A DNA stretch of 64,000 nucleotides from Acanthochromis polyacanthus (lineage: Eukaryota; Chordata; Actinopteri; Pomacentridae). The stretch lies in the NCBI RefSeq assembly GCF_021347895.1, contig NC_067120.1, forward strand, positions 23,855,361 to 23,919,360. Direction: 5' to 3'. The position numbers and the translations under genes are program-made. The notes beneath the pieces were generated by a model that was not told the DNA's origin, did no database searches, and worked only from the letters and a program-made list of their open reading frames with translations. This document shows, one piece after another, positions 1-13,700 of this stretch. Position 1 is the stretch's first letter. Every line of letters begins with the position of its first letter.

Positions 1-890
1 TGGACAATCACAACATTGCCTTAGTGGTGGAGAACATTTACGACAAGGGGCTGTACAGCTGTGGCTCAGCAGATAATGGTGTCTGCCGCCGTCACGTCCT
101 GGATGATGACATCAGCCCCAAAACTGTAGATGAAGAAGTCTCCTGCTTCGCTGACAGGGTGAGGCAAAGCAGGGGTCACCCCAGCGACTCAGATGTTGTC
201 GTCAGCCCCTCTGGATCTCAGGTGCTCAACGTGGAGAGCAACGTCATCAAGTTTTTTGTTGGGAACTCAGAGATCCCAGACCCAGGACACATATCCGGCA
301 ACGGAACTCATCCCCACACCATTTCTGTGCGGAAGATGAAGACAAGCCAAAATGGTTTCACTTTCTTCTCCAACTCCTCACACATGGACCTGATTCCATC
401 TCTCCGTGGAAACTACTACCTGCGTTACGTTTATTCCTTCCACAGTGGCCCCTTCACCTACTTCCTCACCGTGCAGCAGGTCAGTAAGGACTCTCAGGCC
501 TACCACACCCGCATCGTCCGCATGTGCTCCTCAGACCTAGTGATTCGACGCTATATCGAAATGCCCCTTGAGTGCATCAGCACCGATAAGAGGCGGCGAC
601 GCTCGGCAGAAGATGTGAAGGTGTTCAACATCCTGCAGGCAGCACATGTCACCAAGGTGGGCAATGATGTGGAACTGCAGAAGCAGCTGAAGGTGGAGGA
701 GGGTGATGACGTGCTGTTTGCCGCCTTTGCCCGGGGAAAGCCAAACTCACCGGAACCGACCGCAAACTCAGCTGTGTGCGTCATGTCGCTGAAGCACATC
801 AACAACATGTTCAAGATGTACATGCAGAGGTGCGGCACAGTCGAGCCATATCACTTCACTGGATCAGACAGGAAGTCCTGCTACAATGTG
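1..890 (+). CDS. met: met exon 2 (partial): sema domain and furin cleavage site
   Basis: This is part of the MET receptor extracellular sema beta-propeller, which binds hepatocyte growth factor. The window begins inside the exon. The frame runs from base 3 to the donor GTG|gtaaga at 890/891, giving 296 codons without a stop. Recognisable MET stretches are ALVVENIY, SCGSADNGVC, KFFVGNSEIP, HTRIVRMCSSDLV, MPLECIST and VFNILQAAHVTK. FNILQAA and the MPLEC block separate MET from its paralogue RON. A basic furin site, KRRRR followed by S, lies at 588-605, where human MET has KRKKR-S; cleavage there yields the alpha and beta chains. Two N-glycosylation motifs (NGT, NSS) are visible. Signal peptide and N-terminus lie upstream. 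The exon is clean, with no frame breaks. Confidence 0.95.
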
Positions 891-1559
891 GTAAGAGCTG
901 GGAGGGGCTGTGTCTTACTGTGCAGGTTTAGCCATAGTAGAAGTCCCAATTTGCATTTGCATTTTTGGAAAGCAAATGCAAATGTAGTTTTTTTCCTTAA
1001 CTGTCAAACAAGGCGCAACACATGGAAATGTATTGAAAAATATTTGTTTTGCAAATTTCCTGTTTTTTCCTTGTTGTTTTTACAGTTTTTTAACCATTTT
1101 TGATCAAACTCTATGAAATCGATATATGGCAAAACAAGTATCTTATTGACTGATCCAACTGTTTATGTCTCCGTCTGGACTGATATATCTCTTGACTGGT
1201 TTGAGTCTGAGCCTTATTTATATTGATTCAGCTCAAATATTTATCATTACTGTTTTTGAGATTGAATAAAATGCAAGTTCCTGCTGCTCCGTTAAATGTG
1301 GACTTCTGGTATGGCTACTGCTGCATTCATATGTACTTTTATGGCACTTTTTATGAGGAGAGTGATTTCTGCTGGTTTGAGCATCATCATGATGTAGTTT
1401 TACGATGTTCTACAGACACATAAAACAAGCACAAGCTTCTACCAATCATCTGCTGTGTATGCATGGCTTAGTTTTTATCTTTTGGAGTTATAGGCTGTGG
1501 TTGTTTATCTGATGCAGGCAGTTTGGTTTGTTGGCTTGAGAGACTGGTTCACTGTGACT

Positions 1560-1665
1560 GGGTGGTCTCGGGTTCACACAGGCACTGCGTCCACTTTGCC
1601 CTTGTCTAAGTGTCCTTGAGCAAGACACTGAAGCATGACCACCTCCTGACTCTGACCTGTGACCT
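1560..1665. repeat. fragment of an interspersed teleost repeat
   Basis: The phrase GTGTCCTTGAGCAAGACACT and the preceding GGTTCACAC-like box resemble a short repeat segment that recurs in fish genomes, probably part of a tRNA-derived SINE. Ends cannot be set. Recognised by memory only. Confidence 0.35.
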
Positions 1666-3024
1666 GTCTGGTTGAGGGTGTACATGCATGTCAATCTCTC
1701 AAGTGCACATATAGAAAAATTATGATAATAGTGTTTCTTAAATCTGTTCTGAAAATCTATAAATGCCTGATTTATATGCACTTATAACTTGCCAGTGGAC
1801 TGATTACTGCCTGTATACATTGCTTTCTGTTGGTCAGTCGAACTGATTCATTGTTTTGGCTTTGTCCTGCAGCATACTGGATACAAAATGAAAGAATGAC
1901 TGAGGTGAAAGTGCTGACCTTCAGCTGTAATTTGAGGTTGTTTATGTCCATATTTGGTGAACAGTGCACAACTTGTTGTCTTTTCTTTATACAAAGTCCT
2001 CCAAAGTGTCAGGACGATGGTTCTAAAAATTCACAGACAGCAACCAAGAAGCTTTATAATGTCAAATAGCTGAATGTTCTTGAATGGCTCGGTTAACTGA
2101 CCTGAGTCCAGCTGATCATGTGCTTCACTTGCTTAGGAGAAAGGAGGTGTTAAAAAAAAAAACCCAGAAAGAATCAGAAAATGAGAAAAGGTTACAGTTC
2201 AGACCTTGTAGAAAAATGAAAAATACCTGAAGGTATCTGTACTGAACCCTCATACATTTATTGACCATTATTGACCATTACTTTCTTTTAGTTTATTTTG
2301 ATTTGTCCTTTACATTTTGGCCTCCTAACAGTTTATTCACTGCTAATCTGATGTGGATAGAAAGACCTTCAAATGAATACTTAATTTCAAATCCAATATA
2401 ATGTAGAGGTTCCCCTCCCCCAGTGCAGCATAGTTGTTGGTCTACTGGGATTTTCTGCTTCACTTCTTTCTTCCAATGCATCAACAACGACCCGATCAAT
2501 CGGCTGAATCACCTGATCAATAATGACATGAAGTTAACTGCAGACCACCCTGCCAAAGGGTCTGTCAGTAAGTGTACTAGAGCTGCCCCCTCTGTGACTT
2601 CATCTTTACTTAAGCTCAGCATCAGTCAGTACTGTATATCACCAGTCAGGCTCAGGATTACCTCGGTCTCCTCAATGTTTTATCCAGTGAATAGGTTGTC
2701 GGAGGGCAAGCACGTACAGGAGGAATGTCGGAGTCATGTGGAAACACCCAGCACTCTGCTGAGGAAGACTCATGTCAAAACACTGGGTGTGTGAGTGTTA
2801 CTAGGGATTTTTTTTATTATATTAGCCTTAATAGTAAGAAAATAATTGTTGCCATACGCTTGACTGCGAACCATTAGCATGGTCCACAACACTGCAGGTA
2901 AAAAGCATTTCAGACTGAACATTTTTCAAATTTTGTCTAAGTTTTAAATGTTTTGCTAACTAGTCTCCTAAGTGTTAGAAATTTCTGTTGTTGTTTTTTT
3001 TTTATCAATACGGACATTGATTGG

Positions 3025-3354
3025 GGACTGCACAGTGTTTCAGTGGTTTACATTGTTGTCTCTCAGCTAGAAGATCCCCGGTTCATGTCCTGCCCTGGGC
3101 CTGCATTGGATTTTCTCAGGGTTCTCTGGCTTCCTCCCAAAGTCCAAAAACATGCTGAGGTTAAGCTGAGGTCATACTAAATTGCAGGTGTGAATGTGAG
3201 TGTGATTGTTTCTCTCTCTATGTAGTCCTGTGATACACTGGTGGCCCGTCCAAGGTGTCCCCTGTCTTCACCCTAAGTCAGCTGGGTTAGACTCCAGCCC
3301 CCCGCAACCCAAATGAGGATAAAGCGGTGTATAGATAATAGATGGATGGATGGA
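3025..3354 (+). mobile_element. tRNA-headed SINE, copy 1
   Basis: A non-autonomous retroposon. The head (GACTGCACAGTGTTTCAGTGG, then a B-box-like CCGGTTCATGTCC) resembles a tRNA gene promoter. The body contains TTCCTCCCAAAGTCCAAAAAC and GTGTGAATGTGAGTGTGATT. The 3' end reads GAGGATAAAGCGGTGTATAG followed by a short GATG/GGAT tail. Four further copies with the same body lie in this window (17.2, 33.8, 58.2 and 60.3 kb), in both orientations. The architecture resembles V-SINE/AFC-like fish SINEs; the family name is an inference. Confidence 0.75.
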
Positions 3355-6300
3355 CATCCATCGGTTTCCATTCATTTTTGCAGGACATGTTGCTTGAGTG
3401 GCGTAATCGATTCCAGTAAACGAGTCTGCAAGTCTGCATAGAATCCTGTTGAGTTCAGACTAAACCAAGACCGTTATGTTTACTTTCAGTTTTTATTACT
3501 ACTGACTACATCCTTGAAGCTTAGCAAACATGATTAACACAATGACTTCAACATGAAGCATTAGCAAAGCCATGTTTTTGAATATTCAAAACCTAAATTG
3601 TTAAGAGCAATGTTTTTATCACTTTCTGTCATGCACTGCCTCTTTTCTTAGCCAGTTAACTGTACTAGTCCATAATTGGCATCAATGACACTTATATGTA
3701 ACTTGGGCATATTTGAGGATGTACTACTAGAGCAACAGATATAAAATAAGCACAGACTTTCTCAACAAAACATTGTCCAATAGCTCTACAATTGGTCAAA
3801 AACTGTACAGGGTGCCTTTAACTTCTGTCATTATCAAAAGGCAACAAAGGATTTTGTGATGTAGTTTTGTAAATAAACTGCACAACCATGCAACTATAAT
3901 GTATCATGAGCTAAATTTATTGACACGTGAAATAGACAATAATTGTTTACACAACTCATGCAAATTTCAAGAATCTACAAATGTTTATTGTACTTTATAG
4001 AAAATAATGGAAAGCAATGCTTGTATGGAAAGGCAAAAACCCATGTATTTTCATTACTTTGCAAAAGTGTCCAGTGTGCATGATTTGATGCTAAGAGAGC
4101 ATAACTTGCAGACACACTGCCTGGCCCTTTAAATTCAAGGGTGACATGCGGTTTAGCTTTGAAAACAGATCCAAATCAGCTTTGCAAATACATGTAAATA
4201 TGTGGTGGGTGAATATTTGGATACATCAGTGCGGTCCTGACAGCTATCATCATTGCAGATCCACAGGGGAAAGTGAGGAATGCTATAAGCAAGGGGGGTT
4301 CGGGGGCAGCGCATATCTGCCTCTCAGCGAGCCGTGATGAATGACTCGGGGATAACAGGGCATCAGCAGCTGGGCGGAAGATGATCCTCCCGACCCGCTG
4401 TGGCAGTCGGCCATGATGGGAAGGCATCTTCCCTGCTCCCCTCGACCCCCACCTGTTACCAGCACCTGTGGGAAAGTGGAAGTCGCATCAGTAAAACCAA
4501 AGAGCCTCTCTGTTTGGGGTGATGCTTCATTGGTGTGATCTTTTTATTGACTTTTGTTAGCACCATGTCACGCTTTTACAAAAATAAGTGTAAAAAGTTA
4601 GAGCCTGTTCACACAGTAACACGCAACTTATAAGAAACCCTATTAAACTCTGTATGTTTCAGTGGGAAAATGCAACTTGCCATTTGGCAGCGTGAGTGCT
4701 GTGAATTTGTCTTTTTTGTCGCGAAGTGGCAGAAAAAAGTGATCTAACCTTTGAAACCCACAGAACAAACCACAGCCCTTCTGACGCTTAGCACCTTTGG
4801 TGAGCAGATGTGAAAAGTTTTCTCTGATGTAATGCTTAACAGTGAAGAAATCTGAAATGTGCAAAAGTCAGAAGCACTTATCTGCTGTAAACTGATAACT
4901 CACACAGCCTGTTGAGCTACTGTGAACAAGATCAAAGTAAAAACCTTTCTGAAGCAAATCAAACAACCCGCGCTCTCTCACCTCCACACTGTTTAACAGG
5001 AGTTGCATTGTAGCGAGTGACAAACACCGAGCCCACCTTTTTCTCTCCTAAACCCCCAAACAGTAATTGTCTGCTTCCACTTCTTGACAGTGACTGGCTG
5101 CATATAAACTGCTGTTTTGATCACTCTGAGTGAGAGTGTACTGTTCCATTATTAGACATTCTTTCCTCTTGACTCACTTGATTACAGGGTGACATCAGTT
5201 TTGCTGGAGGTACAGGAGCATCTCTGCGCTGTATAATTATCATAGGACTGCTTCTGTTTCTCTTTATGATACTGTGCAGAGTTTTGATGTGTCTTGATTT
5301 AACTTTAAATTTTTTTCTTTAAATTGCTAACTTCGTTCTTTTGCATATACGAAACTGTTTTCAATCATTGGTCCCTGTTAAGCTACCCCTGACACACCCT
5401 CACCACCAGCATTCACTTCTTTTTCTGCAGAAACAATTAGTACAAAAATCCACTGTTTCAAAATATTTCCATTTCATCGTCGGTGACGCAGCAGGTCAAG
5501 TGCTCAGTCGCTGCTGCCAAAAGAGCTTTTACCTTTTGTGAAGCTGTTTTCCAATCCCTCTTTTATTGCTGACAGCCTTGCTTGTCTCCTCCTGTCCTCA
5601 GCTGCCAAGAAACAAGCTGTAATGACAAAAGGCCATTGAACAACTGCCCACCTGATGCTCGTGCAGTGAGCTTGGAGTGGAATGATCTAATCATAGCTCC
5701 ACTTAATAGATTTATGACTTGTATCCAGTGGCATATGGCAGGTAGACTCTCTGTTATTGTGAGGTTTGGGTGAGATAAGGGTGGCCATAAATCCATAAAT
5801 GTTGTAAACACTTGGAGGATACATACTCAGACACACAAAAGGGTATTTTAGTCGTTTGCACCACCAAACTGTGTTTCGCTGATGGAAAAGTCCCAATGGG
5901 GATCTGGATGAGGTTGAAAGCTCACTGTAAGAGCATGTTTGAAGTTTTTAAGTGGTGGTTGTCAGCTCAGACGTGCCTCTTAACTCCAGTTTAGGGAGCA
6001 AGATATGATACATGTTGTAATGACGAGTGGCTCTCTTTTCAGCTGTCTATGTGAGAGAGCAAATCTGCTTTTATTTTTGCTTCTGCAGGATCATTTCTGT
6101 CTTCAGGCTCCTCTCCGTTGCATGAAAAGCTTAAAACTGAAGAAATAATTGCTAAACTTCACCACGAGACAACAAGCTACTAATGATTGCTGTGCATTAA
6201 TATTAAAATATTGATGTTTTGATGGAATCTCTATTCATAGAGGTTGAGGTACTTAGTAGCAGTTCCAAATTAGAAGGGCTCAGTTGCTCTAGTTGTTGAT

Positions 6301-7380
6301 TTCAGCAAAAAAAACCAAACTGTTATTTAACAGTTGAACTGATAATGAATCCAATCATTTAGTCACAAAAGACAAACTAAAACAGGTTTTTAAGTACTGC
6401 ATGAACCATTCTTGTACTTCTAACTAAATACCAAAATCTAACCTTAACCAATGTTTTTGTTGGCAAAATATGTCAGTAGCTCTCCACCACTCAGAGAAAT
6501 TTACAGATATCAAAAGCACGCTTCAAACTATTGATCTGACCCCAAGAACGTGCCGTGTCCTTAAAGCATGGCTTTGAAAACAGATGTGTAAAGCCATTTT
6601 CCTGGATAATATAGTGTGCAGAGCCATAGCAGGAACGCCTGGCACCCATTCCCATAAGTTTATCGACAGAGCAGGAACATTTGAGACAAGAAATAAAGAA
6701 CAGCCACATTCGGGGTCAAAATTATCATCGGATTAGCATTGATTTGGAAAACCCACCAAATGCTGATTGCTTTTAAATTGAATCTTTGGCCTGATTGATT
6801 ATAGTGTGTGTAATATAATTCTAGCAGGGAGATGCTTCTGACCGACAGCCATTTTAATTAGCTCGCCTGTTTTAATGAACAAGTTTTAAACGTGGCTTGA
6901 AAAAAATGCCAAACAAGCAGCCACACAGGCTCTATGGCTTTATTAATGTGAGAGAATAAACATCTATCTATGTGACTTAAAGGACAGAGTGCCTTTGCCA
7001 GTTATTTGGTCTCTAGATGAGATGTGATTTCATTACATTTGCACATAAGAAATTTGCGTCCACGTGCCATTTGTAGTCCAGTTGAGAATCAAATATATGC
7101 AAATATTACCTGCTAGTGCTGATTGATGAATCATGTTTTTATCATATGAACATACACAATAATCACATCATAAAACACTACATGGAATTTGACACAAAAA
7201 AATCCTTTTATTAACACATGCCATGCATTCACTCGATTTGGCCAATCTGATGCAGACCCAGCTTCCCTCAGATTAATGTGTGCCACCTGCCAGGTTTCTA
7301 GAGGGAAATGTCAAGATGTTTTTGTTCAGTTTCGAAGAAAATATTTAAACAGGAGCAGCTTTTGCCTGGTAGTATGTATT

Positions 7381-8074
7381 AGGACTGGGACTTTAATGCG
7401 TTAATTTCCATTAATTAATTGCAGAAAAAATAATGTGTTAAAAAAATATAACGCATTTAATCGCACCTTTCTCAGTTACCTAATTTCTGGCACTCCGGTA
7501 ACACTGATGCACACTCCAGCCTGATAGGTGGTGGTAATGCACCTAAAGTCTTTTTACCAGCCACGAAGCTTGTTGGCGGAAAGTTTTTTTTTTTTTAAAC
7601 TTCCCAATGTCAGCTTGGATAAAAGCATAGTTGTGTCCAAATTGTGCAACAAAGAGTTTAATTAACTTCAAGCCAACGGTATCACCTCAATGCAAAACAC
7701 GTCGCTGTTAGCACCAGAGCTAACTTTAACTACGACAGTCCTGGCACCAGCAAACGGTGTGGCCATCCTATAATAGAACACTTTAGAAGACATTGGAAGT
7801 GCTTGAGTTTACAAAAAGTCTTAAATGATTGAATATAATCACTATAATTGCACTTTGAGTTTACAGTAATCTGTGAATGTAGTAGTCAAATGAAAAATGC
7901 ACAGATAAATGTATAATTTCACGTATATGTCTATTCTTTGATTCAGTCGTCAACCAAAACTTATTTGAAGTGAAAAACTTTGGTCCCTGTGTCAGATATT
8001 GCAGTTAATCACGACTGACTGATTACAAAGCCTCTAATTAATTAGATAATTTTTTTATCATGTCCCACCACTAG
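7381..8074. repeat. DNA-transposon-like interspersed repeat
   Basis: The left end reads AGGACTGGGACTTTAATGCG and continues with TTAA/AATTAATT-rich sequence. The right end reads TCATGTCCCACCACTAG, whose reverse complement (CTAGTGGTGGGACATGA) approximately mirrors the left end. Such GTGGGACTTTAACGCG termini recur in fish genomes as non-autonomous DNA elements. No transposase frame is present and I could not identify a clean target duplication. Confidence 0.5.
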
Positions 8075-9189
8075 CTAGATCTACTGCTGATATTTAGTTT
8101 TAGTTATCGTTCTTCTGTTCTCTGAGTATTTGTGTTGTGCGCAATGTTGCACCTTATTTTACACGTGAAGTCTTAATTGAAGTGCTTGCAGATTGAACAT
8201 CTTAAAGGGATTTTCAACAAACTAAATGCGAAGAGTTTGCTTACAAATCACTTTTGAAAGCAACAGTTTTCAGAATTTTACAGAATGAGCAAAGAAAGAA
8301 AAGAAGCAGCAATTTAAAAAAAAATTAAACTGCAAAATACAAATTCATCACGCCAAGAAAACACCACATAGAAAATATGTAGGAACGTATAACGAAATGT
8401 TCGTTATTACTTCTTCAGATATGAATGAGTTTGCATCAGTTGCCTTGCAGCTAAAAGACTATAAATGTTGTGTTTCGAAGGTTAAAATTAACATCTACTC
8501 CTGTGGTTGGAGGTTTGTTGTAATGTGACAGCAATTACTGATCAATCATCAGTTTGAGCATTCTTGATGTTTCATATGTTTGTTGTAGTTTTCCACTGAT
8601 ATAATGGAAGCTTCAGGTGATTAGACCCACAGCTGTCTGACAATAGATGGACTTAATGCTGCAAATCTCTCATTCGTGCTGCTGATTCAGTGGACTCTGT
8701 CACGGTTTTCAGCCCCGCATGCCCGAGCCTGCTCATGGCATCACTAAGCTGGTATTTGTACGTTTGAACCAGATATATATGCATGAACCAGATGTGCAGA
8801 ACAGTATGCTTTATGTGAGCTGGTGTACAGAGCATCAACAGCAGAGTCACGAAGAAAATATTTTCTAGAGTTGCTTCTCCTCTCATAGAAAATGTATAAG
8901 ATTTGCTGCTGTGCCGCATTTTGGCAGAATGTTTTGTTCCTGTGACATTCCCATCTTATTTTGGAAATCTGGATCATATTTCTATGAGCTGTTTGTCTCG
9001 GTTTATTAGGTACCATTAGACTAAAACCATATATAAACATTTGCCACTATTGGCAGCCAGAACATGCATTATCAGTCACTGAAAATCTACTGTTTTCTTT
9101 ACAAGCTGTGGTGGATTTAACTCTCAAAGTATTTTCCATTTCACTTGCAAGACAGACATGTGACAGGTGTCCACATGTACACAGAGGAG

Positions 9190-9430
9190 AGAATAGGCAT
9201 TAGTAGAATTAGAGTCAGAATTTCCCCCAGTTACTGAGGGTGTTTTGATGCTGCAGAAAACTGTACTCGCTGATACCTTGACTTTCTTCGCAATTTCTCT
9301 GTAGGAGAGACCTACATTTTTAAGCGTTATGATGATGTGTCTTTCTTCTATTGTTAATTGCTTTTTTCTTGCCATTTTTATAGCAACACATTACTTTTTC
9401 CAGTACAGTACTGTTCAAATAATGCTCTCA
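9190..9430 (-). pseudogene. Tc1-like transposase N-terminal fragment
   Basis: Reading leftward from 9375, the minus strand encodes MARKKQLTIEERHI, then GLSYREIAKKVKVSASTV, the helix-turn-helix DNA-binding start of a Tc1/mariner-type transposase. The similarity fades after a GGNSD motif and no catalytic DDE region follows, so the copy is severely truncated. A possible terminal-repeat remnant (CAGTACAGTACTGTTCAAA) lies just outside the start at about 9402-9420. It is unrelated in detail to the complete Tc1 copy at 21.3 kb. Confidence 0.7.
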
Positions 9431-10341
9431 AGGGCATGGTGCCACGGTGTGTTCGAACACCATTTTTATGCAGACAGAGGGGGTTGTAAGTAATCAAGAA
9501 AAGTTGGGACACCTGTAGGATTTGGTAGCACCAAATTTCAAGGCTTGATCAACCTCCAATGCTGCAGAACAGCTTTAAGTTGTTAAACCCATTTCTTGTT
9601 CCCTGAAAAAAGCCTTTTTGTATAAATCTGCAAATGTACTTTGTTTTTCAGTTTTGGGTAACCATACCTTTTTTAACCTCTGGCAGTTCACCACTTACCT
9701 TTGTACCATTTCAAGCTATTCATTGGACTCAAACTACTTGAATTTCAATACAGAAAATGTAATACAGCATTGAGAAATAGAATTCCAAAATGAAGTTTAG
9801 AAAGTACATAACATAAGAGAGTGCTTGGAGTAAAGAATATGGTGTAGAAACTTCAAAATTGTTACAAAATTTGTTGTTTTTGAATCTTCCTATGTGATGG
9901 AGGAAGGAAATTATCCATCAGATGATGTTATTCACACAAGAAGCAGTTCACATGATACAGAGCAATAACTTCCTTTACAAATTTTCTGTTACCACGGATG
10001 TCGCAAACGGTGTCTCACATGCCCGAGCCTGTACATGCCATCACAAAGCCGGGTGAAGAACCCAGCGCCGCTCTCAGCAGGCGGGCACATCTCTAACAGG
10101 AATCAACAAAAGAATGAAAATACGATGTTCTTGTCCCATCCTGTCCATGTCATTTCACCCTTCTTCTTTCTTCATACTGATAAAAAAAAAAAGACTGTGT
10201 GAGTGCTTGTAATGAGAGTGAGATTAGATCTGGTGTGTTTCAGGAACCTGCATTTATCTCCTGACACACGTGTTAACACAGATGTTCAGATGTGCATGTG
10301 TGTGCACACGCAGGTATGTACACAGCAGAGGTAGACACATA

Positions 10342-10712
10342 CACTACCGTTCAAAAGTTTGGGGTCACCCAGGCAATGTCATGTTTTCCATGAAAACTCA
10401 CACTTTTATTCATGTGCTAACATAATGACACAAGGGTTTTCTAATCATCAGTTAGCCTTTCAACACCATTGGCTAACACAATGTACCATTAAAACACAGG
10501 AGTGATGGTTGCTGGAAATTGACTTCAGTGCCTCTATGTAGACATTCAGTTAAAAATCATCAGTTTCCAGCTGGAATAGTCATTTACCACATTAACAATG
10601 TCTAGATGATACTGTATTTCTGATTTATTTAATGTTATCTTAATTGAAAAAAACATTTTTCTTTCAAAAATGCGGACATTACTAAGTGATCCCAAACCTT
10701 TGTATGCTGGTT
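10342..10712. mobile_element. Tc1-type MITE, copy A
   Basis: Begins after a TA with CACTACCGTTCAAAAGTTTG and ends in a decayed inverse (CCCAAACCTTTGTATGCTGG, where CCCAAACTTTTGAACGGTAG is expected). The interior, with GGGTTTTCTAATCATCAGTTAG and ATAGTCATTTACCACATTA, carries no coding sequence. It matches a second copy at 26.3 kb across its length. Structure and ends are those of a deletion derivative of a Tc1/mariner element. Confidence 0.75.
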
Positions 10713-13700
10713 TGTTGACAGATCAGCTGATCACAACCGCAGAAAATCTGTGTCAAAAAAAGCAAATACACTTTATTAGATTATTCTTAATATTGATAAA
10801 TTGATCTCAACACTGACAGAAGACTTGACAATCAGTGGAGTCTGTACTTTAGGCCAAATCAAACACTCACTAATTGCAGTTAATCACATACTGTAAAACA
10901 ACCAACTCCCATGTGTTCAAGGATTTTAGGAGACTGTGATTTGAATTTAGAACTATTTTTTTTGACGTTATATGAAGCAAACAGTTAACTGAGAAAATAA
11001 TAAAGAGATTAATTGATGATCAAAATAATCAGTAGGCCGTATCAGTGAGTATGTCTGCTCCGCTGCTGTCCGTGTATTGTATCGTCTTTGAAATTACTAC
11101 GTTCGTACATTCTGATGATGAAGATGAGATGGAGATGATCTCAGAGAGCGCTGGCAACTGTGTGCCCTCCACCCCTGGACTCTCAGGTGGGCTGTTGCGT
11201 CACCTGACAGCCGTGTTCAGGCAGGTTTTTTTTTTGCAAAAGTAGAGGTTTGGTCAGCACCCACATCCAGGCAGAAAAAACACACACAAATGTACATGGA
11301 GTGTATCTAATGTCATGGCTTACAAAAGCTTCCCGTTGATATAACCTAACCTTGAAGCGGTGCCAATCATGACAACCCACAGGTTGTGCTTCAGTGGATC
11401 ATTAATATCCATCAATACTTGACTAATGATCACCTAACAGAACAAAAAACAACATATTTTGATAATATTTCGAGATTAAACTGCCATGGAAAGATTGCAG
11501 CAAGCTTATTTCAGCACTACCCATCCATCTCAGTAGCACCAGGTGACTGGGAGTCTGCTCATGTCTGCAGGCATTTCCTGGTGATTTTCTACATGATTCA
11601 CATTCACTCGATGTCAGTGTTTAGTTTTGAATCTGCAGAGTTAATTATTAGCCCAGGAGTTCAGTTTCTTGTTTTGCTGGAAAGTTGGAAGTGTGTGCAA
11701 CTCCTTTTGCATAGACTTTTGTATGCACATCTTATCTTTGTTCCCTAGATAAAGAGTGGCGTAGTAAATGTGCAAACTGTCAGTGCTTGCAAGCTGTCTT
11801 CCAAGAAGCAGGAGGGCAAATTACTACCAACAAAACATCATCCAAACACTGTTAAATTTAGGCCACAGCTGTTAAGATTTTATTGCTAACTACCACTCTG
11901 TCAGATAAACAATAATCACTTATAGTTTTTTTTTTCCTTTCTGCTCATGTCTATTTAGCTTCTCAAATGTGGTGTTGCATTTCTTTCCTTTATATAATTT
12001 GAAATAGAATAGTTTGGGGGGTAACTGTGTTAGTGGGACAAAACATCTCCTGAAAATGGAGCATTCTCTTAGCTTTTAGTTTGCTTTCTGGTTGTTATAA
12101 TCATCTTTTTCCACACTGATTTACAGGATCAGCTTTTCTTATTCAGTAGTAAAAGAAGCTTTGTATGCAGTGCCACCCTTTTCTCTTTTGCTTGTAAGCC
12201 CCATTTTCTCAGTCATCAACAAACATGCTGTCATATTTGGATTCCAACCAAAGGTTCAGTGTTTTTATAAACATGCCATTAAATATCAAGATTCTATATG
12301 TCTTGTGCATTTTTTCACCAAAATTCAATCTGATGTATTTGATGTCTTTGGAAATTTTAGGGTGTTGTCTAGAGTTTTAAGCTTTACTTCTATACTTTTG
12401 ACTGTTTTAACAAGGTTTGAATGCACAGCACAAGCTTGTAATGACTAACCCACAGGTGGAACGTTGTTATGGGGTCAGAGTATTGACCGGAGTGTTGGAG
12501 GTAAATTTTTTTCATTTATTGTCTTCTCTTCCTCAAGACTCTATAAACTGCTTTAAGAACATTTTGTTTCAAAATCATCTTTTTTAATTTTGGTGATTTT
12601 AGAAATCCATCATTTGCTGTGGTTGGCTGATACAGCACTGCAGGAAATGCTTCCTGCCAATTCCACAAAGTGTTCTGGTGATCATTGTGTCCGAGTCATA
12701 TTTTTCTGTTTTGACACTGTGTTGCAAATTAGATATTTTCCTCAAATACCAGCCTGCTGACTGTTTCATCTCTGATTTGATTTCTTAAATGCTTCTCTTA
12801 CCAGCATGGAGTCACTTGCCAACAGTGCCAGAAGCCATTCATGATACACTTGTTTAGTGTCAAATATGGAGGAGCTTTGCTCCGCTGAGCTTATGAGTCA
12901 AGGCCCCCGAGCTATTTCCTAATCAGCTGCATGCCTCCTACTCTTCCATTTCACCACATGGTGATATCCTGCTCTCAACTGAAATGAGGCATGTGGATGG
13001 TTATCTGTCAGCCCCCGTGCTCTAAATGAAGGACCCAAAGCAATCTCCTTTCCTCCTGCTGCTGTCCTTAGCAGCGGCCTCACCTCGACCCCAGATCATT
13101 CTACTTCCTTGGCTCTGGCTCCTCCAAGCTTTGTCATAAGGTCTGAGTCTGCCCCTTTGAAACGCTCATAATCACAAAGTTCACTAGAGCAGCAAATGAT
13201 CCCAGCAGGCCTGCAACTACAAAAACTGGGAAGACAGAAATGAAAGCTTACCTCATCTCCATATTTCTCAAGCTTTAGGGGTTGTTGTAGTGAGTAGACA
13301 GACAGAAACAAGCCAGATCATGCCGGAGATGGACGTTATCGCAAATCAGTTGATCTAAAGTGAAAATCAGAGCATGTGACAGAAGGTTGCCTACCTGACC
13401 AAAGAGAGTAACCTGGGTTCAGAGACAGGAGGAACCGTACATCCGACCCCCAACCTGTTCAACTTAAGGCCCTTTTGAACCACAGCCTCCCCCTGCATAC
13501 ATGTTGTCATTTACCTGCTGACGCCACATTCAAAACCTGAGTACATGCATGGAAAAAGAGGTTAACTCTCAATAAGACCAAAGCCAACTGCAGAAAGTTT
13601 GAGGGAAGAGATGGCACATCTAAAAAGTTTTTCAACCCTTTAAGTTTCTTTTGCTCTGGATGAACTGTTGAATTTCCTTTATCAGGTATTTCAACAGGCG

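Noticed and set aside
1..890. Gene could be the paralogue RON (mst1r)
   Set aside because: FNILQAA, MPLEC, the EPxxxSAxC region, LDG...DLIYV in exon 11 and the exon 12 sequence fit MET clearly better than RON as I remember them.
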